Assembly (NCBI GenBank): GCA_947260025.1
Contig: CAMYON010000007.1
Span: 1-63,359 of the forward strand
DNA: 63,359 nucleotides
Direction: 5' to 3'
From: an uncultured Gammaproteobacteria bacterium
Lineage (GTDB): Bacteria > Pseudomonadota > Gammaproteobacteria > GCA-001735895
Under the pieces are notes generated by a model. The model was given only the letters and a program-made list of their open reading frames with translations, ran no database searches and was not told the DNA's origin. Shown piece after piece: positions 27,486 through 37,049 of this stretch (positions are counted from its first letter, which is position 1; each line of letters starts with the position of its first letter). The position numbers and the translations under genes were made by a program.

Positions 27486-30400
27486 ATGAGTTCCGCCCCG
27501 GACAAAGTGCTTAACATCCCCTCGAGCTCGAAAGACCCGATCAAAGTCCGCTTCGTGACCGCCGCGAGCCTGTTCGACGGGCACGATGCCGCGATCAATA
27601 TCATGCGCCGGATCCTGCAATCCTCCGGCGCCGAAGTGATACACCTGGGACATAACCGCTCGGTGGCCGAGATCGTCGACGCGGCGCTGCAGGAAGACGC
27701 GCACGCGATCGCCCTGAGTTCCTACCAGGGCGGGCACGTGGAATACCTCAGGTACATGGTCGACATGTTGCGGGACAGGGGGCGACCCGATATGCGCGTC
27801 TTTGCCGGCGGCGGTGGGGTTATCGTACCGGCCGAGATCCGCGAGCTCGAGGCCTACGGCGTAACCCGCATTTACTCCCCCGAAGACGGTCAGGCCATGG
27901 GCCTGCAGGGCCTGATTGCGGACATGCTGGAGCGCTGCCGCTACGATCCAGGCGAGCAGGCTCCAACCTCGCTCGAACCCCTGACCGGTCACGACACCAA
28001 CGCGCTCGCCAGCCTGGTTACCGCGCTCGAAAACGACGCGGTGGCGGAATCCCTGCTGACGCAGATCCGGCAACAGGCGGGAACCCGCTCAGTGCCCGTG
28101 CTCGGTATCACCGGCACCGGCGGGTCCGGCAAATCGTCGTTAACCGACGAAATCATCCGCCGTTTTCGCCTCGACCACGACGACCGGCTCAAGATCGCAA
28201 TCGTTGCGGTCGACCCGACGCGGCGCCGAACCGGCGGCTCGCTGCTCGGCGATCGCATTCGCATGAACGCGATCAATCATCCCAATATTTACATGCGCTC
28301 GATCGCGACACGTGACTCGGTCGGAGAAATACCGGACGTCATCGCCGACGTGGTCGCCGCCTGCAAGCTGTGCCAGTTCGACCTGGTCATCGTCGAAACC
28401 CCCGGCATCGGACAGGGCGACGCCGCCATCGTGCCGCTGGTAGACGCCTCGCTCTACGTGATGACGCCCGAATTCGGCGCCCAGAGCCAGCTCGAGAAAA
28501 TCGACATGCTCGACTTCGCCGACGTGGTCGCGATCAACAAATTCGATCGCAAGGGCGCCGACGACGCCTACCGCGATGTCTGCAAACAGGTCCAGCGCAA
28601 CCATGAAGCCTTTGCGCAGCCGATCGAGGCGATGCCGGTTTACGGCACGATCGCGTCGCGTTTCAACGACGACGGCACTACCGCGCTGTACCAGGAAGTT
28701 CTGGGCAAGCTGGTCGAACTCGGGCTGGCCATCGACGAAACGCGTTTACCCCGGGTCGAGACCCGCAAATCCACCGCGCGCACCATCATCGTGCCCTCCG
28801 ACCGTGTCCGCTACCTGGCCGAGATCGCCACCACCGTACGCGACTATCACGCCTACAGCCGCCAGCAGGTTGCGATCGCGCGCGAACGCCAGCAGTTGAT
28901 CGAGGCCAGGCGCATGCTGAACGAACTCAAGCCCGGTAATGCCACGGATGATCTCGATGCCCTGGTTGACGAACGCGAACAGGCGCTCGACAATAGCTCG
29001 CGCAAACTGCTGCAACAGTGGCCACAGGTCAGGCAGAGCTATTCCGGAGACGAGTACGTGGTGCAGGTTCGCGAGCGCGAAATTCGTACCGATCTCAGGT
29101 ACGACACCCTGTCGGGGTCGAGCATCCCCAAGGTTTCGCTGCCCGCCTTCGAAGACCACGGTGAATTGCTGAAATGGCTGCTGCTGGAAAACCTGCCGGG
29201 CAGTTTCCCGTTCACCGCCGGAGTGTTTGCCTTCAAGCGTGAAAACGAAGACCCGACTCGCATGTTTGCCGGCGAAGGCGATGCGTTTCGCACCAACCGC
29301 CGTTTCAAGAAGCTATCCGAGCATTCCGAAGCCAAGCGCCTGTCCACGGCCTTCGACTCGGTTACGCTGTACGGCTGCGATCCGGACGAGCGCCCCGACA
29401 TCTACGGCAAGGTCGGCAATTCCGGGGTCTCGATTGCGACGCTGGAAGATATGAAAGCACTCTACGACGGCTTCGACCTGTGCAGCCCGTCGACCTCGGT
29501 ATCGATGACCATCAACGGCCCGGCGCCGATCATCCTGGCGATGTACCTGAATACCGCGATGGAACAGCAGCTGGCCAGGTTCGCGCAGCAGCACCAGCGC
29601 CAGCCGACCGGGCAGGAAATCGACAAGATCAGCGCCTGGGCGCTGGAAAACATCCGCGGCACGGTGCAGGCCGATATCCTGAAGGAAGACCAGGGGCAGA
29701 ACACCTGCATCTTCTCGACCGAGTTCGCGCTCAAGATGATGGGCGATATCCAGCAGTACTTCATCGACCATCGCATCCGCAATTTTTACTCGGTGTCGAT
29801 TTCGGGTTATCACATCGCCGAGGCCGGCGCCAACCCGATCTCGCAGCTCGCGTTTACGCTCTCCAACGGCTTTACCTTCGTCGAGGCATACCTCGCGCGC
29901 GGCATGCACATCGATGATTTCGCGCCCAACCTGTCGTTCTTCTTCTCCAACGGCATGGACCCGGAGTACACCGTCATGGGACGCGTCGCGCGACGCATCT
30001 GGGCGACCGCGATGAAAAACAGGTACGGTGCCAACGAGCGCAGCCAGAAGCTCAAGTACCATATCCAGACCTCGGGCCGCTCGCTGCACGCGCAGGAAAT
30101 GGACTTCAATGATATCCGCACCACGCTGCAGGCGTTGATCGCCATCTACGACAATTGCAACAGCCTGCACACCAACGCCTTCGACGAGGCGATCACGACT
30201 CCGACCGGCGATTCGGTGCGGCGCGCGCTGGCGATCCAACTAATCATCAACAACGAATGGGGGCTGGCGAAAAACCAGAATCCCAACCAGGGATCCTTCA
30301 TCATCGAGCAGCTCACCGACCTGGTCGAGGAAGCCGTGCTGCAGGAATTCGAGCGCATCTCCGACCGCGGCGGCGTGCTCGGCGCGATGGAGACCGGCTA

Positions 30401-30752
30401 CCAGCGCGGCAAGATCCAGGATGAATCGATGCTGTACGAGCACCGCAAGCACGACGGCTCGTTACCCATCATCGGCGTCAATACCTTTCTCAACCCGAAG
30501 GGTAACGAAGAATACGAAATCGAGCTGGCGCGCTCGACCGACGAGGAAAAACAGAGCCAGATCAAACGCTTGCGCGATTTCCAGCAAACCCATGCAGACA
30601 CCAGGGGAGAAGCGCTGGAGCGGGTTCGCGACGCCGCGATCAACAACGATAATATTTTCGCGGAGCTGGTCAACGCGGTACGCCACTGCTCGCTCGGCGA
30701 AATCACCAACGCCCTGTTCGAGGTAGGCGGACAGTACCGACGTAACATGTGA
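27486..30752 (+). CDS. icmF: Fused isobutyryl-CoA mutase with G-protein chaperone (IcmF)
   Basis: A 1088-residue, three-part adenosylcobalamin mutase. Residues 20-150 form the B12-binding domain with DGHDAA (31-36) carrying the lower-ligand His33 and LGHNRSVAEIV. About 200-460 is the MeaI-type GTPase with Walker A GTGGSGKSS near 208 and NKFD near 356. From about 560 on lies the TIM-barrel mutase with TFDSVTLYG-like and SVSISGYHIAEAGANPISQL segments. Full length for the family. IcmF converts isobutyryl- and n-butyryl-CoA and is known to act also on isovaleryl/pivalyl-CoA. The ribosome binding site is weak (TTTGAGG). Confidence 0.96.
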   Translation: MSSAPDKVLNIPSSSKDPIKVRFVTAASLFDGHDAAINIMRRILQSSGAEVIHLGHNRSVAEIVDAALQEDAHAIALSSYQGGHVEYLRYMVDMLRDRGRPDMRVFAGGGGVIVPAEIRELEAYGVTRIYSPEDGQAMGLQGLIADMLERCRYDPGEQAPTSLEPLTGHDTNALASLVTALENDAVAESLLTQIRQQAGTRSVPVLGITGTGGSGKSSLTDEIIRRFRLDHDDRLKIAIVAVDPTRRRTGGSLLGDRIRMNAINHPNIYMRSIATRDSVGEIPDVIADVVAACKLCQFDLVIVETPGIGQGDAAIVPLVDASLYVMTPEFGAQSQLEKIDMLDFADVVAINKFDRKGADDAYRDVCKQVQRNHEAFAQPIEAMPVYGTIASRFNDDGTTALYQEVLGKLVELGLAIDETRLPRVETRKSTARTIIVPSDRVRYLAEIATTVRDYHAYSRQQVAIARERQQLIEARRMLNELKPGNATDDLDALVDEREQALDNSSRKLLQQWPQVRQSYSGDEYVVQVREREIRTDLRYDTLSGSSIPKVSLPAFEDHGELLKWLLLENLPGSFPFTAGVFAFKRENEDPTRMFAGEGDAFRTNRRFKKLSEHSEAKRLSTAFDSVTLYGCDPDERPDIYGKVGNSGVSIATLEDMKALYDGFDLCSPSTSVSMTINGPAPIILAMYLNTAMEQQLARFAQQHQRQPTGQEIDKISAWALENIRGTVQADILKEDQGQNTCIFSTEFALKMMGDIQQYFIDHRIRNFYSVSISGYHIAEAGANPISQLAFTLSNGFTFVEAYLARGMHIDDFAPNLSFFFSNGMDPEYTVMGRVARRIWATAMKNRYGANERSQKLKYHIQTSGRSLHAQEMDFNDIRTTLQALIAIYDNCNSLHTNAFDEAITTPTGDSVRRALAIQLIINNEWGLAKNQNPNQGSFIIEQLTDLVEEAVLQEFERISDRGGVLGAMETGYQRGKIQDESMLYEHRKHDGSLPIIGVNTFLNPKGNEEYEIELARSTDEEKQSQIKRLRDFQQTHADTRGEALERVRDAAINNDNIFAELVNAVRHCSLGEITNALFEVGGQYRRNM

Positions 30753-30799
30753 CAAAGGATTTCGATTGTGGCATTCGCCACGGTCGAAATCCTTTGTCA
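30750..30799 (+). repeat. 23-bp hairpin beginning at the icmF stop codon
   Basis: Arms 30750-30765 and 30784-30799 pair perfectly (16 bp) and the inner 766-772/777-783 part adds seven more pairs, two of them G-T. The left arm begins with the TGA stop of icmF. No T-run follows, so it is not a standard intrinsic terminator; RNA-end protection is possible. Confidence 0.7.
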
Positions 30800-30920
30800 T
30801 CCCGGAACCCGCGAAGCGGTTATCCGGGATCTTGAGAAACTGGGAGAAATTCATTGGTGACTGTCCCCATTCAGGTATATTCGTCATCCCCGCGTGAGCG
30901 GCGGTCCGACGCATCGGGAT
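30799..30920. repeat. REP-like imperfect palindromes
   Basis: ATCCCGGA (30799-30806) pairs with TCCGGGAT (30823-30830) around a CCGC/GCGG inner stem. A second element follows at about 30886-30920, ending GCGGTCCGACGCATCGGGAT (30901-30920). Close relatives of the second element occur at 39283-39302 (reverse) and 57282-57301. Confidence 0.65.
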
Positions 30921-30946
30921 TTTGTATTATCGGAACAGGAAAGATC

Positions 30947-31021
30947 TGGGTCAGAGTAAAAACTCGCAGAGGTACCAACTGGAGTTTGCAAAGCTGTCCT
31001 TAGAGTTTTTACTCTGACCCA
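30947..31021. repeat. 75-bp element with perfect 19-bp terminal inverted repeats
   Basis: TGGGTCAGAGTAAAAACTC (30947-30965) and its exact reverse complement (31003-31021) flank 37 unique bases. The GGGTCAGAGTAAA string is, from memory, typical of sequences near REP-associated (RAYT/Y1) transposases in proteobacteria. No transposase is present nearby. It lies 52 bases before the hbd start. Together with 30753-30946 it fills the 321-base gap after icmF. Confidence 0.75.
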
Positions 31022-31073
31022 AAATTATATGTGGAGACCCTGCGTACTGGGTTGGTTTAGTGGAGATATAGAC

Positions 31074-31928
31074 ATGAGCATTAAAACAGTTGGCGTGGTT
31101 GGCGCCGGAACCATGGGAAACGGCATCGTCCAGGTTTGCGCCGCGGCGGGGCTCGAGGTCATCATGCAGGACATCGGCGAGGCGCAGGTCGAGCGCGGGT
31201 TAAACACCATCGCGGGTAGTCTCGAGCGCCTGATCAAGAAAGAAAAGATCAGCGCTGCCGACAAGGCAGCGACCCTGACCAATATCGAAACCACGACCTC
31301 ACTCGAAGAACTGGCCGATGTCGATATCGTGATCGAAGCGGCGACCGAGAACGAAGCGCTCAAGCTCGATATTTTTGCGCAGCTGGACAAGCTGTGTAAG
31401 CCCGGCGCGATCCTGGCGAGCAATACCTCGTCGATCTCGCTGACCAAAATTGCCGGCGCCACCGCGCGCGCCGACCAGGTGATCGGCATGCATTTCATGA
31501 ACCCGGTACCGATGATGGCGCTGGTCGAAGTGATCCGCGCGCTGCAGACCTCGGACGCCACCTACCAGGCGGTGCACCAGCTGAGCGAAGCCATCGGCAA
31601 GATTCCTATCGAGGCCAAAGACAGTCCGGGTTTCGTCGCCAACCGTATCCTGATCCCGATGATCAACGAGGCTGCTTATGTTTATTACGAGGGGCTCGCC
31701 AGCGCCGAGGGCATCGACGAGATCATGAAACTGGGCATGGCGCATCCGATGGGACCGCTGATGCTGGCCGACCTGATCGGCCTCGATACCTGCTACGCGG
31801 TGATCAAGGTCCTGCACGAGGGCTTTGGCGACTCGAAGTACCGCCCCTGCCCGATCTGGCAGCAGATGGTCGACGCCGGCTACCTCGGCCGCAAGACCGG
31901 ACGCGGATTTTATAGCTATGACGACTAG
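31074..31928 (+). CDS. hbd: 3-Hydroxybutyryl-CoA dehydrogenase
   Basis: A 284-residue NAD-dependent dehydrogenase from ATG 31074 (MSIKTVGVVGAGTMGNGIVQ), preceded by GGAGATATAGAC. It has the Rossmann motif GAGTMG (10-15), catalytic His in GMHFMNPVPMM with Asn and Ser of the family, and the C-terminal domain GLGHPMGPLMLADLIG-like (here GMAHPMGPLMLADLIG). It oxidises (S)-3-hydroxyacyl-CoA in fatty or aromatic acid degradation. It stands alone, between the repeat-filled region and the ligase-transporter cluster. Confidence 0.94.
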   Translation: MSIKTVGVVGAGTMGNGIVQVCAAAGLEVIMQDIGEAQVERGLNTIAGSLERLIKKEKISAADKAATLTNIETTTSLEELADVDIVIEAATENEALKLDIFAQLDKLCKPGAILASNTSSISLTKIAGATARADQVIGMHFMNPVPMMALVEVIRALQTSDATYQAVHQLSEAIGKIPIEAKDSPGFVANRILIPMINEAAYVYYEGLASAEGIDEIMKLGMAHPMGPLMLADLIGLDTCYAVIKVLHEGFGDSKYRPCPIWQQMVDAGYLGRKTGRGFYSYDD

Positions 31929-32229
31929 ATAAATCGACTCGGGGTAAGCGTTACGAGTAATTCCTGCCCCGGGTCGAGTCTTTACTCTCGTTAAGCCGTA
32001 TCCCGCGCCAGCTGTCGCGTCAAGACCCGGCCGGGGAACGAAATCCATCCCGCCGATAGTTATATTGAATTTGCGTTATACCGCGATTTCGCATTAGAGT
32101 AGCCCTCCGAGATCGGCCAGCCCTTGCGGAACGCGTAAATAAATTTTACAGGCCTGCGAATAAGCGTTGTAATAAGCCGATCCGAACCTGCGGCACGGCA
32201 AGCGATAAAATAAAAATTACTACTAGTTT
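31929..32229 (+). other. 301-base gap with a possible weak terminator
   Basis: GACTCGGGG (about 31937-31945) can pair with CCCCGGGTCGAGTC (about 31966-31979) with two bulged bases, followed by TTTACT. This may terminate hbd transcripts. The last 100 bases before 32230 are A/T-rich and probably hold the promoter of the ligase-transporter operon, but no clear hexamers stand out. I see no gene. Confidence 0.4.
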
Positions 32230-34203
32230 ATGGACCAGAAGGAACAAGACACAAATCTCGACACCTTTCCAAAGCTGTTAGCAAGCCACGTCAAGCTGCG
32301 CCCTACCCAGGATGCGATCCGCGAGAAAGATCTCGGCATCTGGCAATCCTGGACCTGGGCCGAGGCCGCGGCCGAGATAAGGGCGCTCGCCTGCGGGCTC
32401 GCCACGCTCGGGCTGAAGCGCGGTGACAAGCTTGCCATCATCGGCGACAACCGTCCGCGCCTCTACTGGGGCATGACCGCGGCGCAAGCGCTGGGGGCGG
32501 TACCGGTGCCGCTGTACCAGGATGCGGTTGCTGACGAAATGGCCTACGTGCTCGATAATGCCGACGTCAAGATCGCGCTGGTGGAAGACCAGGAACAGGT
32601 CGACAAGATGCTTGAGGTGCGCGATCGCTGTCCGAACGTCGAGCATGTCATTTTCGACGATACCCGCGGCCTGCGTCACTACGAGCAGGAATTCCTGCAT
32701 GATTTCGAAACGGTGCAACAGGCGGGCGTCGCCTACGATCACGATCACTCCGACTTTTACGACCGGGAAGTCGCGACTGGCAAAGGCAGTGACGTCTCGA
32801 TCATGCTGTACACCTCGGGCACCACGGGGAATCCCAAGGGCGTGGTGCTGAGCAACGACAACGTCATCATCACCGCGCGCAACGGCATCATCCGCGAGAA
32901 CCTGACTTCGAAAGAAGAAGTGCTCGCTTACCTGCCGATGGCATGGGTCGGCGACAACCTGTTCTCCTATGCGCAATCCTACGTTGCCGGCTTTTGCGTG
33001 AGCTGTCCCGAGGATGCGACCACGGCAGCCAGCGACCTGCGCGAGATCGGCCCGACCTATTACTTCGCGCCGCCGCGGGTTTACGAAAACATGCTGACCC
33101 AGGTCATGATACGCATGGAGGATGCCGCCGAGATCAAGCGCAAGCTGTTCAATTATTTCATGGAGCATGCGCGCAAGGTCGGCGTCAGGATCCTGAACCG
33201 CGAGCCGGTGTCGCTCAAGGATTCGCTGCTCTACAAACTCGGCGACGTCCTGGTATACGGGCCGCTAAAGGATGTACTCGGGTTACGCCGCACGCGGCTG
33301 GCCTATACCGCGGGCGAAGCCATCGGGCCAGAGATTTTCGACTTCTACCGCTCGCTCGGCATCAACATCAAGCAGCTCTACGGCCAGACCGAATGCATGG
33401 TATTCATCTGCGTGCAGCCGGACGGCGAGGTTTACGCCGATACCGTCGGCACCCCGGCGATCGACGTCGAGATCAAGATTGACGACAACGGCGAAATCAT
33501 CTACCGCAGCCCGGGTGTTTTCCGAGAGTATTACAAAAACCCGGAATCCACGGCCAGCACCAAGACTGAAGACGGCTGGGTACATACCGGCGACGCCGGT
33601 TTTTTCGACGAGCACAACGGCCACCTCAAGATTATCGACCGCGCCAAGGATGTCGGCAAGCTCAACGACGGTACCCTGTTCGCGCCGAAATATATCGAGA
33701 ACAAGCTCAAGTTCTTTTCTTTTGTCAAGGAAGCGGTCCTGTTTGGCGACGGGCGAGACTACAGCACCGCGTTCATCAATATCGACCTCGACGCGGTCGG
33801 CAACTGGGCCGAGCGCCGCAACCTGGCCTATTCCGGTTACATAGATCTCGCCAATCTCGAGGAGGTCTACCAGTTGATCAAGGACTGCGTCGACAAGGTC
33901 AACAAGGACCTGTCGGAAGATAGTCGCCTGGCCAATTCGCAGATACGCCGTTTCCTGATTCTGCACAAGGAACTCGACGCCGACGATGGCGAACTGACGC
34001 GCACGCGCAAGGTACGACGCAGCTTCGTCGGTGACCGCTACGATACCCTGGTGGAATCGCTGTATTCGGACAAGACCGAATGCCACGTCGAAACCCAGGT
34101 GACTTTCGAAGATGGCCGCACCGGCAGCCTGGCGGCCGACGTGCAGATCCGGGATGCCGAGGTTTTCAAGGTAAATTCCGTTAACCAGGAAGCGGCCGCG
34201 TGA
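32230..34203 (+). CDS. Long AMP-dependent acyl-CoA synthetase
   Basis: A 657-residue adenylate-forming ligase of the long-chain FadD15/ACSL type. Motifs: YTSGTTGNPKGVVLSND near 194-210, LPMAWVGDN, YGQTECM near 384 and TGDAGFFDEHNGHLKIIDRAKD near 455-476. It couples a carboxylic acid to CoA via an acyl-adenylate. It opens an operon with a complete Liv-type ABC importer and a second ligase of the PaaK family, an arrangement I associate with uptake and activation of aromatic or branched acids. The stop overlaps the GTG start of the next gene by 4 bases. Confidence 0.92.
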   Translation: MDQKEQDTNLDTFPKLLASHVKLRPTQDAIREKDLGIWQSWTWAEAAAEIRALACGLATLGLKRGDKLAIIGDNRPRLYWGMTAAQALGAVPVPLYQDAVADEMAYVLDNADVKIALVEDQEQVDKMLEVRDRCPNVEHVIFDDTRGLRHYEQEFLHDFETVQQAGVAYDHDHSDFYDREVATGKGSDVSIMLYTSGTTGNPKGVVLSNDNVIITARNGIIRENLTSKEEVLAYLPMAWVGDNLFSYAQSYVAGFCVSCPEDATTAASDLREIGPTYYFAPPRVYENMLTQVMIRMEDAAEIKRKLFNYFMEHARKVGVRILNREPVSLKDSLLYKLGDVLVYGPLKDVLGLRRTRLAYTAGEAIGPEIFDFYRSLGINIKQLYGQTECMVFICVQPDGEVYADTVGTPAIDVEIKIDDNGEIIYRSPGVFREYYKNPESTASTKTEDGWVHTGDAGFFDEHNGHLKIIDRAKDVGKLNDGTLFAPKYIENKLKFFSFVKEAVLFGDGRDYSTAFINIDLDAVGNWAERRNLAYSGYIDLANLEEVYQLIKDCVDKVNKDLSEDSRLANSQIRRFLILHKELDADDGELTRTRKVRRSFVGDRYDTLVESLYSDKTECHVETQVTFEDGRTGSLAADVQIRDAEVFKVNSVNQEAAA

Positions 34204-34991
34204 ACCAGCAAAGTTCGCCGGAGACGATCCTCGCGGTCGAAAACATCAGCCTTTCGTTTGGCGTCATGAAGGTACTCGACAGCATTAGTTTCGATATCAG
34301 GCGCGGCGAAATCCGCTCGATCATCGGCCCCAACGGCGCCGGCAAGAGTTCGATGCTGAACGTCATCAACGGTTTTTATCATCCGCAGGAAGGCTCGATT
34401 ACCTTCAAGGGCGAAACCCGTAAGCAGATGGCGCCGCACGTGGCCGCAAACCACGGCATCGCGCGCACCTTCCAGAACATCGCGCTGTTCAAGGGTATGA
34501 GCACGCTGGATAACATCATGACCGGGCGTAACCTGAAAATGAAGACCAACCTGTTCTGGCAGGCGCTGCATATCGGTCCCGCGCGGGTCGAGGAACTCGA
34601 GAACCGCGAGGCGGCCGAAAAAATCATCGACTTCCTCGGCATCCAGGCGATCCGCAAGAAACCGGTCGGCAAGCTGCCCTACGGCCTGCAAAAAAGGGTC
34701 GAGCTGGGACGGGCACTCGCGGCCGAGCCGGAGCTGCTGTTACTCGACGAACCCATGGCCGGTATGAATTCGGAAGAAAAGGAAGACATGTGCCGCTTCG
34801 TGCTCGACGTCAACTCCGAGTTCGGCACTACCATCGCGCTGATCGAACACGACATGGGCGTGGTCATGGATTTATCGGACCGCGTGCTGGTGCTCGATTA
34901 TGGCAAGCAACTGGCCGATGGCGTACCGGACGAAGTACGTAATAACCAGGACGTCATCGATGCCTACCTGGGGGTGCCGCATGAGCACTGA
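34200..34991 (+). CDS. livG: Branched-chain-type ABC importer, ATPase (LivG-like)
   Basis: A 263-residue ATPase starting with GTG at 34200. Walker A GPNGAGKSS is near 44-52, Q-loop region NHGIARTFQNIALF near 88-101, signature LPYGLQKRVELGRAL (a LivG-style LSYG variant) and Walker B LLLLDEPMAGM follow. The insertion between Q-loop and signature is the LivG type. It energises import by the two permeases encoded next. Confidence 0.93.
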   Translation: MNQQSSPETILAVENISLSFGVMKVLDSISFDIRRGEIRSIIGPNGAGKSSMLNVINGFYHPQEGSITFKGETRKQMAPHVAANHGIARTFQNIALFKGMSTLDNIMTGRNLKMKTNLFWQALHIGPARVEELENREAAEKIIDFLGIQAIRKKPVGKLPYGLQKRVELGRALAAEPELLLLDEPMAGMNSEEKEDMCRFVLDVNSEFGTTIALIEHDMGVVMDLSDRVLVLDYGKQLADGVPDEVRNNQDVIDAYLGVPHEH

Positions 34992-35003
34992 GGCTACAAC
35001 CTG

Positions 35004-35900
35004 ATGTTGTTTTTCATCGAAGTCACGCTGAGCGGCATGATGGCCGGCGTCATGTATTCGCTGGTGGCACTGGGTTTCGTGCTGATCTTCAAGGCCTCCG
35101 GCATATTCAATTTTGCCCAGGGCGTCATGGCGCTATTCGCGGCGTTGACGCTGGTTGGGCTGATGGAGAAATTCAATTTTCCGATCTGGCTCGCCATCAT
35201 CGGCACCATCGTCGTTATGATCGCGCTGGCCTGGCTAATCGAGCGCATAATGCTGCGCCACCTGGTCAACCAGGAGCCCATCATCCTGTTCATGGCGACC
35301 CTCGGCCTGGCCTACGTACTCGAGGGCATGGGCGATATTCTATGGGGGTCGGACGTCAAGGTGCTCGATCTCGGTATCCCGCAGGGCGCATCCGACTGGA
35401 TGCTGGACAGTTTCGATATTTACATCGAGAAACTCGAGATTTTCGCTGCGGTTACGGCCGCCATCATGGTTGCCTTCCTGGCAGTATTTTTTCAGAAAAC
35501 CCGTATCGGGCGCGCCTTGCGTGCGGTCGCCGACGATCACCAGGCGGCGCTTTCGGTGGGTATCTCGCTGCACACCATCTGGGTTATCGTCTGGTCGGTC
35601 GCCGGTATCGTCGCGCTGGTCGCGGGCATCATGTGGGGCTCGAAGTCCGGGGTTCAATTTTCGCTATCGCTGATCGCACTCAAGGCCCTGCCGGTGTTGA
35701 TACTGGGCGGTTTCACCTCGGTCCCGGGCGCTATTATCGGTGGCCTGATCATCGGTGTCGGCGAGAAAATAGCGGAAGTCTATCTCGGGCCATTCGTCGG
35801 CGGCGCCATCGAAAACTGGTTTGCCTACATGCTGGCGCTCGCATTTTTACTGTTCCGCCCGCAGGGTCTGTTCGGCGAAAAGATCATAGAAAGGGTATGA
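35004..35900 (+). CDS. livH: Branched-chain-type ABC importer, permease (LivH-like)
   Basis: A 298-residue inner-membrane permease with about eight hydrophobic helices. The start FFIEVTLSGMMAGVMYSLVALG and the Liv-type EAA loop FQKTRIGRALRAVADDHQAALSVGI-like segment are recognisable, as is ALKALPVLILGGFTSVPGAIIGG near the end. It pairs with the LivM-like permease downstream to form the pore. Confidence 0.93.
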   Translation: MLFFIEVTLSGMMAGVMYSLVALGFVLIFKASGIFNFAQGVMALFAALTLVGLMEKFNFPIWLAIIGTIVVMIALAWLIERIMLRHLVNQEPIILFMATLGLAYVLEGMGDILWGSDVKVLDLGIPQGASDWMLDSFDIYIEKLEIFAAVTAAIMVAFLAVFFQKTRIGRALRAVADDHQAALSVGISLHTIWVIVWSVAGIVALVAGIMWGSKSGVQFSLSLIALKALPVLILGGFTSVPGAIIGGLIIGVGEKIAEVYLGPFVGGAIENWFAYMLALAFLLFRPQGLFGEKIIERV

Positions 35901-35904
35901 GGCG

Positions 35905-36981
35905 ATGATTTACCGCGAAACCGGCCAGTTCAAGGCGAATTACCAGGACGACCAGGCATTATTCCCGATCGCCCAGGATCGTTACGTTATTCTCGTAATT
36001 TTGCTGATTACCTTCGGTCTCGTCCCTGCCCTGCTGAACGAGTACTGGCTCAACGCGATCCTGCTGCCCTTCCTGATTTATTCGCTGGCGGCGCTCGGGT
36101 TGAACATTTTGACCGGCTACTGCGGCCAGCTTTCACTCGGCACCGGGGCCTTCATGGCGGTCGGCGCCTTCTCGGTTTACAAGCTGATGGTTGCCTTCCC
36201 CGGCATTGGATTTATTCCCATGGTGGTACTGTCGGGAGTGATTACCGCCGCGGTCGGGACCATATTCGGCCTGCCATCGTTGCGCATCAAGGGGTTTTAC
36301 CTGGCGGTTGCCACGCTGGCGGCGCAATTTTTCCTGATCTGGTTATTCAACAAGGTGGGCTGGTTTTTCAATTACAGCGCGACGGGTATGATCAACGCCC
36401 CACCGATGACGATCTTCGGCGCGATTGTTACCGGCCCGAAAGCGGACCCGATCGCCAAGTACTACCTGGTCGCCGCCTTCGTCGCGGTGTTCGCGCTGGC
36501 GGCGAAGAATATTGCGCGCGGCCGCATCGGCCGTAACTGGATGGCGATCCGCGACATGGATATCGCCGCCGAACTGATCGGCGTGCGCCCGTTGATTGCC
36601 AAGCTGTCTGCCTTTGCCGTGTCCTCGTTTTACGTCGGCATGGCGGGCGCACTCTACTTTGCCGTCTGGCTGGGTTCGGCGGAACCCACCGAGGCGTTTG
36701 ATATTAATCAATCTTTCCTGGTGCTGTTCATGATTATCATCGGCGGCCTGGGTTCGGTGCTGGGTTCGTTCCTCGGCGCCGCGTTCCTGGTGATCATGCC
36801 GATCATGCTGAAAAACCTCATGGTTGACGGCTTTGGCACCACCAGCGCCCTGGCGGAACATATCCAGATCATTGTCGTCGGGGTTTTGATTATCGGATTT
36901 CTAATTGTCGAACCGCACGGGCTGGCTCGCCTGTGGCGGATCGCCAAGGAAAAAATGCGCCTGTGGCCATTCCCCTACTAG
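35905..36981 (+). CDS. livM: Branched-chain-type ABC importer, permease (LivM-like)
   Basis: A 358-residue permease with about nine helices. It shows the LivM features LGLNILTGYCGQLSLGTGAFMAVGA near 64-88, RIGRNWMAIRDMDIAAELIGV (coupling loop) and LFMIIIGGLGSVLGSFLGA. It begins 4 bases after the livH stop. The charged N-terminal 30 residues are longer than in E. coli LivM. Confidence 0.93.
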   Translation: MIYRETGQFKANYQDDQALFPIAQDRYVILVILLITFGLVPALLNEYWLNAILLPFLIYSLAALGLNILTGYCGQLSLGTGAFMAVGAFSVYKLMVAFPGIGFIPMVVLSGVITAAVGTIFGLPSLRIKGFYLAVATLAAQFFLIWLFNKVGWFFNYSATGMINAPPMTIFGAIVTGPKADPIAKYYLVAAFVAVFALAAKNIARGRIGRNWMAIRDMDIAAELIGVRPLIAKLSAFAVSSFYVGMAGALYFAVWLGSAEPTEAFDINQSFLVLFMIIIGGLGSVLGSFLGAAFLVIMPIMLKNLMVDGFGTTSALAEHIQIIVVGVLIIGFLIVEPHGLARLWRIAKEKMRLWPFPY

Positions 36982-37049
36982 AGGGTGGATCGGCCGGCGG
37001 CGTATCATTAAAATGCTGTTTTGAAATACAACCGGAGGAAGTAAATAAA

